Notes under the pieces: model-generated
The model's input: the letters and a program-made list of their open reading frames with translations, nothing else
Told to the model about the DNA's origin: nothing
The model's database searches: none
From: DASUPK01 sp963804595
GTDB taxonomy: Bacteria > Actinomycetota > Thermoleophilia > Solirubrobacterales > 70-9
NCBI GenBank assembly: GCA_963804595.1
Contig: CAWDQZ010000008.1
Span: 186,001 to 250,000, forward strand
DNA: 64,000 bases
Direction of reading: 5' to 3'
Position numbers and translations under genes: made by a program
Shown: piece by piece, positions 15,973 through 24,655 of the stretch
Position numbering within the stretch: the stretch's first letter is position 1
Layout of the letters: every line of letters starts with the position of its first letter

Positions 15973-16374
15973 CCGCTCCGGCGGGTGTTCGGCCGTCAGC
16001 AGGGCGCTGCCGGCGAGCAGCTCACGTGCCGCCTCGTAGCCGGATTCCGGCACCAGCACGTCGCGGGGACCGCCGGCGAGAAAGTCGGGCACATCGAAGC
16101 CGCGCGTTCGCCGCAGCATCGACGGGATCCCGTTGTCGAGCAGGATCGACTGGATCATCTCGCCGTCGGCGAGGCTGCGAGCGCCGGTGACGCGCAGCAG
16201 GTCCCCGTGGGCGTACTGGGGCCTGACCTTCCGGGCCCGCTCGTGCGCCTCGGTGATCGGCTCCTCCTCGCGCGTGCCCGCGTAGACCAGCGGCATCCCA
16301 CAGTTGCGGCAGAACCGCTCGTCCATCGAATGGGGAATGGCACAACGCGGGCAGGTGAGCGGGGACTGGTTCAC
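15871..16374 (-). CDS. Zinc-ribbon / DUF2007-like protein with C-terminal membrane anchor
   Basis: A 167-residue protein. An N-terminal zinc ribbon has CPRC (residues 8-11) and CRNC (22-25). A central segment with LLRVTGARSLADGEMIQSIL and NGIPSML resembles DUF2007, a putative signal-transducing fold. The C-terminus has one membrane helix (about 145-165). It may sense something through the zinc ribbon and transmit it at the membrane; this is only inference. The ATG lies at 16374 directly before a hairpin with a TTC loop at about 16374-16388 (ACGGCTTCGCCGT), which probably ends the upstream JAMM operon. Its 3' end overlaps the convergent gene by about 100 bases. Confidence 0.75.
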   Translation of the reverse strand: MNQSPLTCPRCAIPHSMDERFCRNCGMPLVYAGTREEEPITEAHERARKVRPQYAHGDLLRVTGARSLADGEMIQSILLDNGIPSMLRRTRGFDVPDFLAGGPRDVLVPESGYEAARELLAGSALLTAEHPPERLPGVGSPARLALGLIAAVGVAAVIVYLFYLAFG

Positions 16375-16388
16375 GGCTTCGCCGTAAA
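16374..16388. terminator. Hairpin ending the cysM-JAMM operon
   Basis: ACGGC-TTC-GCCGT forms a compact five-base-pair hairpin followed on the plus strand by AAAAAC. On the minus strand it lies 18 bases after the stop of the JAMM gene and just before the ATG of the zinc-ribbon gene, so it may be a weak terminator or attenuator between the two. Confidence 0.45.
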
Positions 16389-16405
16389 AACGGGTTCCAC
16401 CTCGG

Positions 16406-16816
16406 CTACGCCTCGGAGGACCCTCGAATAATCAGCTCGACCTCACTGACCTCGCCGTCGTCGATGCGGAAGCCGCGGAGGGGCTCCTCCCCCTCTGCCA
16501 GCGACAGGATCAGGTAGATCGAGTCGGGATAGGTGGCGAGGTTGATGTCGGTCTGCGAGGGATAGGCGGGACTCGCGGTGTGGGAGTGGTAGATCGCGAG
16601 CATCTCCTCGCCGTTCTCCGGGATCTCCCGGAACATGATCCGGAAGAGGTCGTTGGGATCGAGCGTGTAGCGAAGGGGGCTGTGCTCGGCGTTGGTCGCG
16701 CGGTAGAGGGTGGTGGCATCGCCGTCCTTCCCACCGACGATCCCGCAGCACTCGTTCGGCGACTCCTCCCGGGCGTGCTCGACCATCCCGTCGTAGACCT
16801 GTCTGGTGACCCGCAT
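16406..16816 (-). CDS. mec: JAMM/MPN+ metallopeptidase, Mec-like
   Basis: A 136-residue JAMM protein. The catalytic Glu lies in an NECCGIVGG segment near residue 21, and the zinc motif reads YHSHTASPAYPSQTD (His-x-His, x7, Ser, x2, Asp form). Proteins of this size and sequence in Mycobacterium (Mec+) release cysteine from the sulfur carrier CysO after CysM has attached the amino acid. The cysM gene lies two genes upstream on the same strand, supporting that role. No CysO/MoaD-like ubiquitin-fold gene is in the window. Its ATG shares one base with the stop of the preceding gene (TGATG). Confidence 0.88.
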   Translation of the reverse strand: MRVTRQVYDGMVEHAREESPNECCGIVGGKDGDATTLYRATNAEHSPLRYTLDPNDLFRIMFREIPENGEEMLAIYHSHTASPAYPSQTDINLATYPDSIYLILSLAEGEEPLRGFRIDDGEVSEVELIIRGSSEA

Positions 16817-17619
16817 CAGTAGAAGACGATGCCCTCGCGCCTCGGCGGCTCGGTCAGGTCACCAGCTTCTTCGCCGATCAGATCGGGGTTCTCGCGGCCC
16901 TTCTCCCAGAGCAGATCATCGAGTATCGGGGGTGAGATGCCGGCGTCCTCGGCCACCTGCTTGAAGGCATCACGGGTCGCCTCCCGGACCTCCTCGACGT
17001 CGCCCTGCGGGACCAATCCGGAGCGCAGGGCGAGCCGCATCAGAACGTTGTCGGACGAGACCTCCCAGTTCTCGGGGTCAGAAACCTCGAGCCAGCCGCG
17101 CCGCTCCCAGATCTTGGCGACGAGGAAGGACTTCTTGCGGAGCGGGTCGGCGAAGGCGTCGAATTGGCTGAGCCGGAAGAGGACTCCGCCCTGGCCGCCC
17201 AGCCTCCCGCCCGAGGCCTCGATCAGCGCCTCGGCCTGGCCGCCGTAGTCCTTCAGCATCCCCTTGGCGAGGTCGTCCCAGAGCTTCGCGCGCCGTTCCG
17301 GATCGTGCAGCGTGTCCTGGCCGGCGCGAAAGACCGCGGCGATCGCCTCTGCGGGAACCCCCAGCAGAGAGCGTGCCGTGAGCGCGCCCGGGGCGCGTCT
17401 CTCGGCGCGGAGGCCGAGCGCCCAGAGCAGGGCGCTGCCCTCGTACGGGCCCTCGCCATCGACCTCGTGGGGCTCCGTGTAGCCGGTCTGGTGGTCGATC
17501 GCGGCGAGGAAGAGGGCCGCGTCGGGATGCGGCACCTCCTCGAAGGTCGGCGGCTCATAGTCGGCCGCCAGGTCCTCGACGCGCGCGACGACGCGCTTCA
17601 GTGCGTCCGGATCGGTCAT
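16816..17619 (-). CDS. Hypothetical protein between cysM and the JAMM gene
   Basis: A 267-residue, soluble, mostly helical protein. Visible segments are AAIDHQTGYTE near residue 40, YEGSALLWALGLRA, a long helix with KLWDDLAKGMLKDYGGQAEA, and LRKKSFLVAKIWERRGWLEV, then DNVLMRLALRSGLV. The pattern recalls small helical enzymes such as N-glycosylases or HhH proteins, but I cannot place it. It is translationally coupled to the JAMM gene and lies 26 bases after cysM, so it is likely to share a regulon with sulfur or thiocarboxylate chemistry. Start ATG at 17619; no good alternative start. Confidence 0.7.
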   Translation of the reverse strand: MTDPDALKRVVARVEDLAADYEPPTFEEVPHPDAALFLAAIDHQTGYTEPHEVDGEGPYEGSALLWALGLRAERRAPGALTARSLLGVPAEAIAAVFRAGQDTLHDPERRAKLWDDLAKGMLKDYGGQAEALIEASGGRLGGQGGVLFRLSQFDAFADPLRKKSFLVAKIWERRGWLEVSDPENWEVSSDNVLMRLALRSGLVPQGDVEEVREATRDAFKQVAEDAGISPPILDDLLWEKGRENPDLIGEEAGDLTEPPRREGIVFY

Positions 17620-17645
17620 CGAGGGGAAAGGCTACGAGAGCCGGG

Positions 17646-18614
17646 CTACCACCACACGGTGGAGTCGATGTCCTCGAGCTCTTCGATGGGCTTGGTGTAG
17701 ACGCCCGAGGAGAGGTACTTCCAGCCGTCGTCGGGGACCAGGAAGACGACGTTGCCCTCGTCGAGCTCCGAGGCGATCCGGTGCGCTACGTAGGCGATCG
17801 CGCCGGCGGAGACCCCGGCGAACATGCCCTCCTCATGCAGGAGCTTCCGCGTCCAGAGGATCGCGTCGCGGTTGGAGACCAGGATCTTCCGGTCGAGCAG
17901 GGTGAGGTCGATGATCGGCGGGATGAACCCGTCGTCGAGGGAGCGCAGGCCCTGGACGAGCTCGCCCTGCATCGGCTCTGCGGCGACGATCTTGGTGTCC
18001 GGGTTCTCCTCCTTGAGGCGCCGGCCGTTGCCCATCAGCGTGCCGCCGGTGCCGAGCCCGCCGACGAAGGCGGTCACCTCGTCGAGCTCGTCGAGGATCT
18101 CCTTCGCCGTGCCCTCGTAGTGCGCGCGCGGGTTCGCCTCGTTGCCGTACTGGTAGGGCATGTAGTAGGAGGCGTCCTTGCCGGCCATCTCCAGCGCCAG
18201 CTCGACCGCGCCGTTCGATCCCTTGGCGCCCTCCGAGTAGACGATCTCCGCGCCGTACATGTGGAGCAGCTGGGTGCGCTCCTCGGTGACGTTGTCGGGC
18301 ATCACCACCTTCAGCGGGTAGCCCTTGCGCTGGCAGATCATTCCGAGCGAGATGCCGGTGTTGCCCGAGGTCGGCTCGAGGATCGTGTGCCCGGGCTTGA
18401 TCGCGCCCCGGGCCTCGGCGTCCTCGATCATGTACTTGGCGACGCGGTCCTTGACCGAGCCGGTCGGGTTGCGGCCCTCGAGCTTCGCCCAGAGGCGGAC
18501 CTCCGGCTTGGGCGTCAGTCGCGGCAGCTCGACCAGCGGGGTGTTGCCGATCGCCTCGAGGACGTTCTCGAAGTGGCCGCCGCAGGGACGATTGAGGAGC
18601 GGCTCGGTGGTCAT
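17646..18614 (-). CDS. cysM: Cysteine synthase, CysM type
   Basis: A 322-residue PLP enzyme. It carries IGNTPLVELPRL, KLEGRNPTGSVKDR (the PLP lysine), EPTSGNTGISLG, YQYGNEANPRAHY, GGLGTGGTLMG and DDGWKYLSSG. The NPTGSVKDR and YQYGN(x)AN motifs and the C-terminal tail ending in TVWW follow the mycobacterial CysM pattern, which uses O-phosphoserine and the thiocarboxylated carrier CysO rather than sulfide. With the Mec-like peptidase downstream it suggests CysO-dependent cysteine synthesis. The ATG at 18614 has an ACGCAAGG-type weak ribosome-binding site. It is divergent from the amino acid transporter operon. Confidence 0.93.
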   Translation of the reverse strand: MTTEPLLNRPCGGHFENVLEAIGNTPLVELPRLTPKPEVRLWAKLEGRNPTGSVKDRVAKYMIEDAEARGAIKPGHTILEPTSGNTGISLGMICQRKGYPLKVVMPDNVTEERTQLLHMYGAEIVYSEGAKGSNGAVELALEMAGKDASYYMPYQYGNEANPRAHYEGTAKEILDELDEVTAFVGGLGTGGTLMGNGRRLKEENPDTKIVAAEPMQGELVQGLRSLDDGFIPPIIDLTLLDRKILVSNRDAILWTRKLLHEEGMFAGVSAGAIAYVAHRIASELDEGNVVFLVPDDGWKYLSSGVYTKPIEELEDIDSTVWW

Positions 18615-18736
18615 CTCCCACGCAAGGATACTTCAGAAAATGAAGTAGTGGGCACGGGCAATCTCGGCTCAATGACTCTCGTATATGTTCCGCTAAGCAC
18701 CCCATTCCCAAATTGACCAGGGAAGGAACGACCCAA

Positions 18737-19657
18737 ATGAGACTTCGAGTTACGGCCCTCGCGGCGGTCATGGCGGTCGGGGCAATCGTCCTGGGCGCCG
18801 GCTGCGGCAGCAGCAACAACGACAACACGGGCACGAGCGGTGGCACGCTGACGGCGGCCTCCTTCACGGTCCAGCAGGATCCCTCCATCGCGAGCCAGGT
18901 CCCCGCGGACGTCAAGAACAGCGGTGAGTTGACGGTAGCCGCGGACGCGACCTATGCGCCCGACGAGTTCATCGCCTCCGACGGCAAGACGGTGATCGGC
19001 ATGGACCCGGACCTGGCGAAGGCCATCGCGGACCTGATGGGCCTGAAGGCATCGGTGTCCAACCAGCCCTTCGACAGCATCATCCCGGGCCTCTCCGCGG
19101 GCAAGTACAACCTCGGCATGTCCTCGTTCACGGACACCAAGGAGCGCGAGCAGACGGTCGACTTCGTCACCTACGCGACGGCCGGAGAGTCGTTCTTCGT
19201 CAAGGCCGACGGGGGACCCACGATCAACTCGATCGACGACATCTGCGGGCTGAAGGTCGGCGCCGAGAAGGGCACCACCGAGGCCGATGACGCGACGGCG
19301 CAGAGCAAGAAGTGCACCGACGCGGGCAAGCCGGCTGTCAGCGTCAGCGTCTTCCCCGACGAGAACGGCGTCAACCTGGCGCTGTCGAGCGGGCGCGTCG
19401 ACGCGGGCTTCGCCGACACTCCGCCCGCCGACTACGCCGTCAAGCAGTCGGACGGACAGTTCAAGCTCAGCCCGGCGCCCTCGATCGCGAACGCGCCGTA
19501 CGGGATCGCGATGGCCAAGGACAGCGGCCTGCAGCAGCCCGTGCTCGCGGCCGTCAAGGCCCTGATGGCCGACGGGACCTACAAGCAGATTCTCGACTAC
19601 TGGGGACTCCAGAGCATCGCGATCACCAACCCGACAATCAACGGGGCGATCGACTAG
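18737..19657 (+). CDS. Amino acid ABC transporter substrate-binding lipoprotein
   Basis: A 306-residue lipoprotein. The signal peptide ends at a lipobox LGAGC near residue 24, followed by a Ser/Asn/Gly-rich linker and then the family-3 binding fold: LTVAADATYAPDEF, GMDPDLAKAIADLMGL, FDSIIPGLSAGKYNLGMSSF, TKEREQTVDFVTYA and a C-terminal LDYWGLQ. These bind polar or charged amino acids. It is the first gene of a three-gene importer operon with the permease 15 bases after. The ATG at 18737 follows GGGAAGGA. Upstream (18660-18736) lies the divergent promoter region with cysM, so it may be co-regulated with sulfur supply. Confidence 0.93.
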   Translation: MRLRVTALAAVMAVGAIVLGAGCGSSNNDNTGTSGGTLTAASFTVQQDPSIASQVPADVKNSGELTVAADATYAPDEFIASDGKTVIGMDPDLAKAIADLMGLKASVSNQPFDSIIPGLSAGKYNLGMSSFTDTKEREQTVDFVTYATAGESFFVKADGGPTINSIDDICGLKVGAEKGTTEADDATAQSKKCTDAGKPAVSVSVFPDENGVNLALSSGRVDAGFADTPPADYAVKQSDGQFKLSPAPSIANAPYGIAMAKDSGLQQPVLAAVKALMADGTYKQILDYWGLQSIAITNPTINGAID

Positions 19658-19672
19658 CCAGAAGGGAAGCCG

Positions 19673-20653
19673 GTGGCAGCTACCCCCGGCGTAGAGACCA
19701 AGGCACAAGGACCGGAGCCGCCCGACGAGATCGAGGCGGTTCCGGTCCGCCATATCGGCCGTTGGATCGCGGCCGGGATCGTCCTGCTGATCGTCGCTTC
19801 CCTGATCCGTTCCGCGGTCACCAACGACCGCTTCGAGTGGGGGGTGGTCGGCAACTACCTGTTCGACAGCCGGGTCCTGGACGGCCTGCGCCTGACGATC
19901 GAGCTGACGGTTCTCGGGATGGGGATCGGGATCGTGCTCGGGGTGATCCTCGCGCTGATGCGCCTCTCGAGGAACCCCGTGTTGAGCACCGTGAGCTGGG
20001 TCTACATCTGGTTCTTCCGCGGTACGCCGCTACTGGTGCAGATCCTGATCTTCTTCAACATCGCCGCGCTGTACCCGACGATCGGCCTTGGGATCCCCCT
20101 CGGGCCCTCGTTCATCCACATCAACGGGACCAACCTGGTCACGCCGTTCTTCGCGGGGATGCTCGCGCTCGGGCTGAACGAGGGCGCCTATATGTCGGAG
20201 ATCGTCCGGGCCGGGATCATCTCGGTCGATGAGGGGCAATTCGACGGTGCCAAGGCGGTCGGGATGACCCAGGGCCAGACCATGCGCCGGGTAGTCCTCC
20301 CCCAGGCGATGCGTGTGATCATCCCGCCGACCGGCAACGAGACGATCTCGATGCTGAAGAACAGCTCGCTGGTCTACGTGATCGCGGTGAAGGAGCTTCT
20401 CTACACGGTGACGCTGATCTACTCGGTGAACTACAAGGTGATCCCGCTGCTGATCGTCGCCTCGATCTGGTACCTGGCCGCGACCACGGTCATGTCGATC
20501 GGCCAGTACTACCTGGAGCGGCACTACGGGCGCGGCGGGCCCGGAGCGCAGTCGGCGACGCTGATCGAGCGTGTGTTCCGGGGCATCGCCGGGCGGCACG
20601 ACGACCTCGCGACCCAGGACCAGGGTCCACCGGTGATCCCGGAGCGCAAGTGA
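19673..20653 (+). CDS. Amino acid ABC transporter permease
   Basis: A 326-residue permease of the His/Glu/Gln family with the GTG start at 19673. It has an N-terminal cytoplasmic part of about 35 residues, about six membrane helices, VYIWFFRGTPLLVQ, and the EAA loop EGQFDGAKAVGMTQGQTMRR followed by LPQAMRVIIPPTGNE. Between the second and third helices it has an extra periplasmic loop (about residues 125-160). It is followed by the ATP-binding gene with a TGATG overlap. One permease presumably forms a homodimer. The C-terminus has an extra 40-residue hydrophilic tail. Confidence 0.93.
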   Translation: MAATPGVETKAQGPEPPDEIEAVPVRHIGRWIAAGIVLLIVASLIRSAVTNDRFEWGVVGNYLFDSRVLDGLRLTIELTVLGMGIGIVLGVILALMRLSRNPVLSTVSWVYIWFFRGTPLLVQILIFFNIAALYPTIGLGIPLGPSFIHINGTNLVTPFFAGMLALGLNEGAYMSEIVRAGIISVDEGQFDGAKAVGMTQGQTMRRVVLPQAMRVIIPPTGNETISMLKNSSLVYVIAVKELLYTVTLIYSVNYKVIPLLIVASIWYLAATTVMSIGQYYLERHYGRGGPGAQSATLIERVFRGIAGRHDDLATQDQGPPVIPERK

Positions 20654-21423
20654 TGAGCGAGCCGATGGTGAAAGCGGAAGCTGTGCACAAGCGGTTCGGC
20701 CGGCTCGAGGTGCTCAAGGGCCTGTGGCTCGACGTCGCCCCGAAGGAGGTCGTCTGCATGATCGGACCGTCGGGCTCTGGCAAGTCCACCTTCCTGCGCT
20801 GCGTCAATCACCTGGAGAACATCGATGGCGGGCGCCTCTCGGTCGACGGCGAGCTGGTCGGCTACCGCCAGAAGAAGGGAAAGCTCTACGAGCTGCGGGA
20901 GTCGGAGGTGGCCCGCAAGCGCGCCGAGATCGGCATGGTCTTCCAGAGCTTCAACCTCTTCCCCCACATGACCGCGCTCGGCAACGTGATCGAGGCGCCG
21001 ATCCGCGTAAAGGGCGTCCACAAGCGTGATGCGATTGAAGAAGCCCGCGAGCTGCTCCAGCGGGTCGGCTTGGCGGACAAGGTCGACGAGTACCCCGCCC
21101 GCCTCTCCGGAGGGCAGCAGCAACGGGTCGCGATCGCGCGGGCGCTCGCCATGCAGCCCAAGCTGATGCTGTTCGACGAGGTGACCAGCGCGCTCGACCC
21201 CGAGCTGGTCAAGGAGGTGCTCGACGTGATGCGGGCGCTGGCCGAGGAGGGGATGACGATGATCGTCGTAACCCACGAGATCGCGTTCGCCCGCGACGTC
21301 GGCGATCGGGTCGTCTTCATGGACGGCGGCGTGATCGTCGAGGAGGGCCCGGCGAGGGACGTGATCGAGAACCCGAAGGAGGAGCGCACCAAGCGCTTCC
21401 TCGGCCTCGTGCTGGAGCACTGA
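20653..21423 (+). CDS. Amino acid ABC transporter ATP-binding protein
   Basis: A 256-residue GlnQ/HisP-like ATPase. Walker A GPSGSGKST, Q-loop MVFQSFNLFPHMT, signature LSGGQQQRVAIARAL, Walker B LMLFDEVTSALDPEL, His-loop VVTHEIAFA. A 20-residue insertion after the first beta sheet (VGYRQKKGKLYELRESEV) is typical of this subfamily. The ATG overlaps the permease stop by one base, so the three genes form one operon. It energises uptake of the amino acid bound by the lipoprotein. Confidence 0.95.
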   Translation: MSEPMVKAEAVHKRFGRLEVLKGLWLDVAPKEVVCMIGPSGSGKSTFLRCVNHLENIDGGRLSVDGELVGYRQKKGKLYELRESEVARKRAEIGMVFQSFNLFPHMTALGNVIEAPIRVKGVHKRDAIEEARELLQRVGLADKVDEYPARLSGGQQQRVAIARALAMQPKLMLFDEVTSALDPELVKEVLDVMRALAEEGMTMIVVTHEIAFARDVGDRVVFMDGGVIVEEGPARDVIENPKEERTKRFLGLVLEH

Positions 21424-21428
21424 GCAAC

Positions 21429-22511
21429 GTGCGCCCGCGGTCCGCGGTCGCACTCCTGACCCTGATCTGCGTCGCCGCGGTCGCCGGCTGCGGCGGAAGC
21501 GGAGGTGGAAGCGGTGACAAGAGCACCAACGGCGGCAGCTCGAGGGCCAACGACCCCTTCTATGGGGTGATCAGCGCCGAGCCGCTTCCGGACGGCGCGC
21601 TGCTCGCGCGCATCGGCCAGGGCGGCGTCGGGACGCTTCGCATCAACCTGGCCTGGGGGGTGGTCCAGCCGGATGCAAACGCCTCCTACGACTGGAGCCA
21701 CTACGACCTCGTGATGGCCGGCGCCGCCCTTCACGGGATCCAGGTGCTCGCGACCGTGTACGGCTCCCCAGCCTGGGCCGAACCGCGTGCCGAGCAGCCC
21801 CCACTCGGCTCTGTGCAGCCCCAGTTCGAGGACTTCGTGCGCGCCGCCGTCGAGCGCTATGGCGCGGGGGGCACGTTCTGGAAGGAGCATCCGAGCCTGC
21901 CGGTGATGCCGATCGCCGAATGGCAGCTTTGGAACGAACCGAACTCGAAGCTGTTCTGGAAGCCCATTCCGAACGCGGTCGGGTACGTTGATCTTCTCCG
22001 GGGATTCGCGAGGACCGTCCACTCGGCGGATGCCCGTGCCAAAGTGCTTCTCGGCGGGCTCTTCCCCACCCCGCGCGGGGACATCACGATGGTGTCCTTC
22101 CTCACCCAGGTCTATCAGCACGGCGGCGGCCGGCTGTTCGACGCCGCGGCTGTCCATCCGTACGCCGCGAACCCCCAACGCGCCATCGACTCGACTGCGC
22201 TGCTGCGCTCCCTCATGGACCGCAACGGAGACGGGGACAAGCCGATCTGGATCACGGAGGTCGGCTGGGCGTCGGAGGGCCGTCCACCGGGTCTCGTCGT
22301 CGGCCCGCAGGGCCAGGCCGACTACGTGAAGCAGATCTTCGAGCTCGCCTCCGAGAACCGCGGCCGCCTCGGGATCGCGGGTGTCATCTGGTACTCGCTC
22401 TCGGACACGCCCGGCCCGCTCTGGGTCGGCCACTGCGGCCTGTTCACCGTAGACGGCACCCCGAAGCCGGCATGGGACGCGTTCGCCGAGATCGCCGGCG
22501 GGAGCTCCTAG
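21429..22511 (+). CDS. Secreted lipoprotein glycoside hydrolase-like (TIM barrel)
   Basis: A 360-residue protein with GTG start at 21429 and a lipoprotein signal peptide (AAVAGC at residues 14-19), then a Gly/Ser linker. The rest is a TIM barrel of the clan-A glycosidase type: LRINLAWGVVQP, YDWSHYDLVM, AEWQLWNEPNSKLFW with the acid/base Glu, VHPYAANP, and PIWITEVGWAS with the nucleophile Glu. Both catalytic Glu are therefore present. GH39, GH5 or a related family fits. It follows the importer by 5 bases but may belong with the polysaccharide genes that follow. Substrate unknown; a role in cell-surface glycan trimming is inferred. Confidence 0.82.
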   Translation: MRPRSAVALLTLICVAAVAGCGGSGGGSGDKSTNGGSSRANDPFYGVISAEPLPDGALLARIGQGGVGTLRINLAWGVVQPDANASYDWSHYDLVMAGAALHGIQVLATVYGSPAWAEPRAEQPPLGSVQPQFEDFVRAAVERYGAGGTFWKEHPSLPVMPIAEWQLWNEPNSKLFWKPIPNAVGYVDLLRGFARTVHSADARAKVLLGGLFPTPRGDITMVSFLTQVYQHGGGRLFDAAAVHPYAANPQRAIDSTALLRSLMDRNGDGDKPIWITEVGWASEGRPPGLVVGPQGQADYVKQIFELASENRGRLGIAGVIWYSLSDTPGPLWVGHCGLFTVDGTPKPAWDAFAEIAGGSS

Positions 22512-23356
22512 AGCTCCTCGGCGATGCGCGGCGCCTCCCGGTTGAAGTACCAGGCGCCGAGCACGCAGGTAACGACGAAGATCGCGAACGCGGGGAGCAG
22601 ATGCGTCCAGCCGCCGGCGGCGCTCACCGCGCCGGGGGCATCGGGGTCGATCACCCACTTGCGCGCCTGCTCGAAGAGCGGGCTGAGCGGGTTGAGCATG
22701 ATCAGGTCGCGGTAGCGCTCGGGCACGACCTCGATCGGATAGATCACCGGCGTCGCGTAGAAGAGCGCCGAGACGACCACCGACCAGATGATCGCGGTGT
22801 CGCGGAAGCGCACGTAGAGCGAGGAGAGCAGCGTCGCCACGGCGGTGGCGAAGACGAAGAGCGCAACGAGCACCAGAGGGAAGAGGAGCCAGGTCCACAT
22901 CGGCGTGACGCCGAAGGCGAGGACGAAGATCAGCACGACGATCAGGTTGAGACCTAGGTTGAAGAGGCTGGTGATCACGACGGACAGCGGGATAACCAGG
23001 CGGGGGAACTGGGTCTTGCGGACGACGCTCTCCTGATTCACGACCGACATCACGGCGGTGGTGGTCGCCTCCGAGAAGAAGCCGAAGAGGACGACGTTCA
23101 TCAGCAGCAGCACCGGATAGTTCGGAACGCCGGAGCCGAGCCGAACGATCTTCGTGAAGACGAAGAGCAGGACGGCGAAGAGCAGCAGCGGCCTCAGCAA
23201 CGACCAGAGGTACCCGAGGACGGTGCCGAAGTACGTCTTCTTGAACTCCGTGACCGAGATCAGATACAGCAGCTCTCCGAACCGCTTCCAACCGCCGCCG
23301 AGCGCCGACGGCCCGGTCACCACCCGCAGCTCGAGCCGCTCGGGCTGGGCGTTCAC
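22508..23356 (-). CDS. wzm: ABC-2 type polysaccharide export permease (Wzm-like)
   Basis: A 282-residue membrane protein with about six helices and the family segments EFKKTYFGTVLGYLWSLLRP, RKTQFPRLVIPLS and FYATPVIYPIEVVP. It exports O-antigen-like polysaccharide or teichoic-acid-like polymer with the Wzt-like ATPase. The GTG start at 23356 overlaps the wzt stop as GTGA, so both are translated together. It is convergent with the glycosidase gene (4-base overlap of stops). The C-terminus ends REAPRIAEEL after the last helix, typical. Confidence 0.92.
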   Translation of the reverse strand: MNAQPERLELRVVTGPSALGGGWKRFGELLYLISVTEFKKTYFGTVLGYLWSLLRPLLLFAVLLFVFTKIVRLGSGVPNYPVLLLMNVVLFGFFSEATTTAVMSVVNQESVVRKTQFPRLVIPLSVVITSLFNLGLNLIVVLIFVLAFGVTPMWTWLLFPLVLVALFVFATAVATLLSSLYVRFRDTAIIWSVVVSALFYATPVIYPIEVVPERYRDLIMLNPLSPLFEQARKWVIDPDAPGAVSAAGGWTHLLPAFAIFVVTCVLGAWYFNREAPRIAEEL

Positions 23357-24594
23357 GCATTCCTCTCGGGTGCGGGCTCGCGCTCCAGCCCGACGTCGAG
23401 CTCGCCGGGAACGGAGACGATCCCCTGGCCCCTCGCCATGCCGAAGACAACGAAGTTGAGGAGCTTCATCGCCTGCTGCGCCGTCTCCTCGTTGTTGCGC
23501 AGGACGGCGACCCAGCAGACGATCGCATAGCGCCCCGGCGCCAGGGGATTCTCGATCGTGGCCGCGATCCGCACCCTCTCGCCGGCCCCGAGCGTGGTGT
23601 CCCCGCTCTCGTCCAGCTTCTTCGTGAACTCGAAGACGTGCACGCCGTCGGCGTTGTTCACCTGAATCCCGAGGCCGGGGTTCGCCAGGTCCTGGCGCGC
23701 CTCGATCACGGCGTTCAGCCGGATCGGCTGGTCCGTCTCGACGTTGGTGATGCGCTCGCCGCTCGCATCCTCCAGCCAGGCCTCCGAGACGCGGGCGAGG
23801 AAATCGGGAACGATGACAACCTCGCGGTCGCCGTCCAGCGTGACCCTGCGCCTCTCGAAGTTCATCCGGAAGTACTGCCTTCCCGCCTCCTCCGGGTCTC
23901 CGAGAAAGCGGACCTCGCCTTCGTCGAGCAGCATCGCGCGGTGGCAGTAGCGCTGCACCGCCGTCATGTCGTGGGTGACGAGCACGATGGTGCGGCCGCC
24001 GTCCTTCATGTCGGCGAACACGTCCCGGCACTTCTGCTGGAAAGCCGCGTCGCCGACCGCGAGGACCTCGTCGATGAGCAGAATGTCGGCCTCCGCCTGG
24101 ATCATCACGGAGAAGGCGAGGCGGACGAGCATCCCGGACGAGTAGTTCTTCAGCTTCAGGTCCACGAACTCGTCGAGCTCGGCGAAGTCGAGAACGGCAT
24201 CAAGGCGGCGGCGGGCCTCTCGCCCCGACAGACCCATCATCACGCCGTTCAAGGTGACGTTCTCCCGTGCGGTCAGATCGGGGTTGAAGCCGACTCCGAG
24301 CTCGATGAACGGAGCCAGGCGCCCCGCCATCCGAATCGAGCCCGCATCTGCCCGGTAGATGCTGGCGAGGATCTTGAGCAGGGTGCTCTTGCCCGACCCG
24401 TTGCGGCCGACGATCCCGAAGAACTCGCCTTGGTTGATGTCGAAGGAGACGCCGCGGAGCGCGTGGAGCGTTCGATAGGTGGCACTCGAGAACGGATGGA
24501 CGACGCGTTCCTTGAACGAGTCGATGCGGTGCGTCGGGATCCTGAAGTCCTTCTGGACACTCCGCGCCTCGATGATGACCGGTCCCGTCGGCAC
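23353..24594 (-). CDS. wzt: ABC polysaccharide exporter ATP-binding protein with Wzt-type C-domain
   Basis: A 413-residue protein. The N-terminal ATPase has FFGIVGRNGSGKSTLLK (Walker A), the signature YSSGMLVRLAFSV, and the Walker B ILLIDEVLAVGD, typical of polysaccharide exporters. From about residue 255 a C-terminal beta-sandwich follows with ETDQPIRLNAVIEA and GIQVNNADGVHVF, as in Wzt domains that recognise the capped end of the polymer. This means the exported glycan is probably recognised by a terminal modification. Start ATG at 24594 is divergent from the GT-C genes at 24656. Confidence 0.92.
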   Translation of the reverse strand: MPTGPVIIEARSVQKDFRIPTHRIDSFKERVVHPFSSATYRTLHALRGVSFDINQGEFFGIVGRNGSGKSTLLKILASIYRADAGSIRMAGRLAPFIELGVGFNPDLTARENVTLNGVMMGLSGREARRRLDAVLDFAELDEFVDLKLKNYSSGMLVRLAFSVMIQAEADILLIDEVLAVGDAAFQQKCRDVFADMKDGGRTIVLVTHDMTAVQRYCHRAMLLDEGEVRFLGDPEEAGRQYFRMNFERRRVTLDGDREVVIVPDFLARVSEAWLEDASGERITNVETDQPIRLNAVIEARQDLANPGLGIQVNNADGVHVFEFTKKLDESGDTTLGAGERVRIAATIENPLAPGRYAIVCWVAVLRNNEETAQQAMKLLNFVVFGMARGQGIVSVPGELDVGLEREPAPERNA

Positions 24595-24655
24595 CGACGC
24601 AGGCTACTCACTGTCCGGGAAATCCCTGCTCATGAGCACGTAGGGTTCCGCCGCA

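Noticed and set aside
20886..23450. Long open frame on the minus strand across the ATP-binding and glycosidase genes
   Set aside because: Antisense shadow of high-GC coding sequence: Arg/Ala/Gly-rich with no motif, while the opposite frames carry complete known families.
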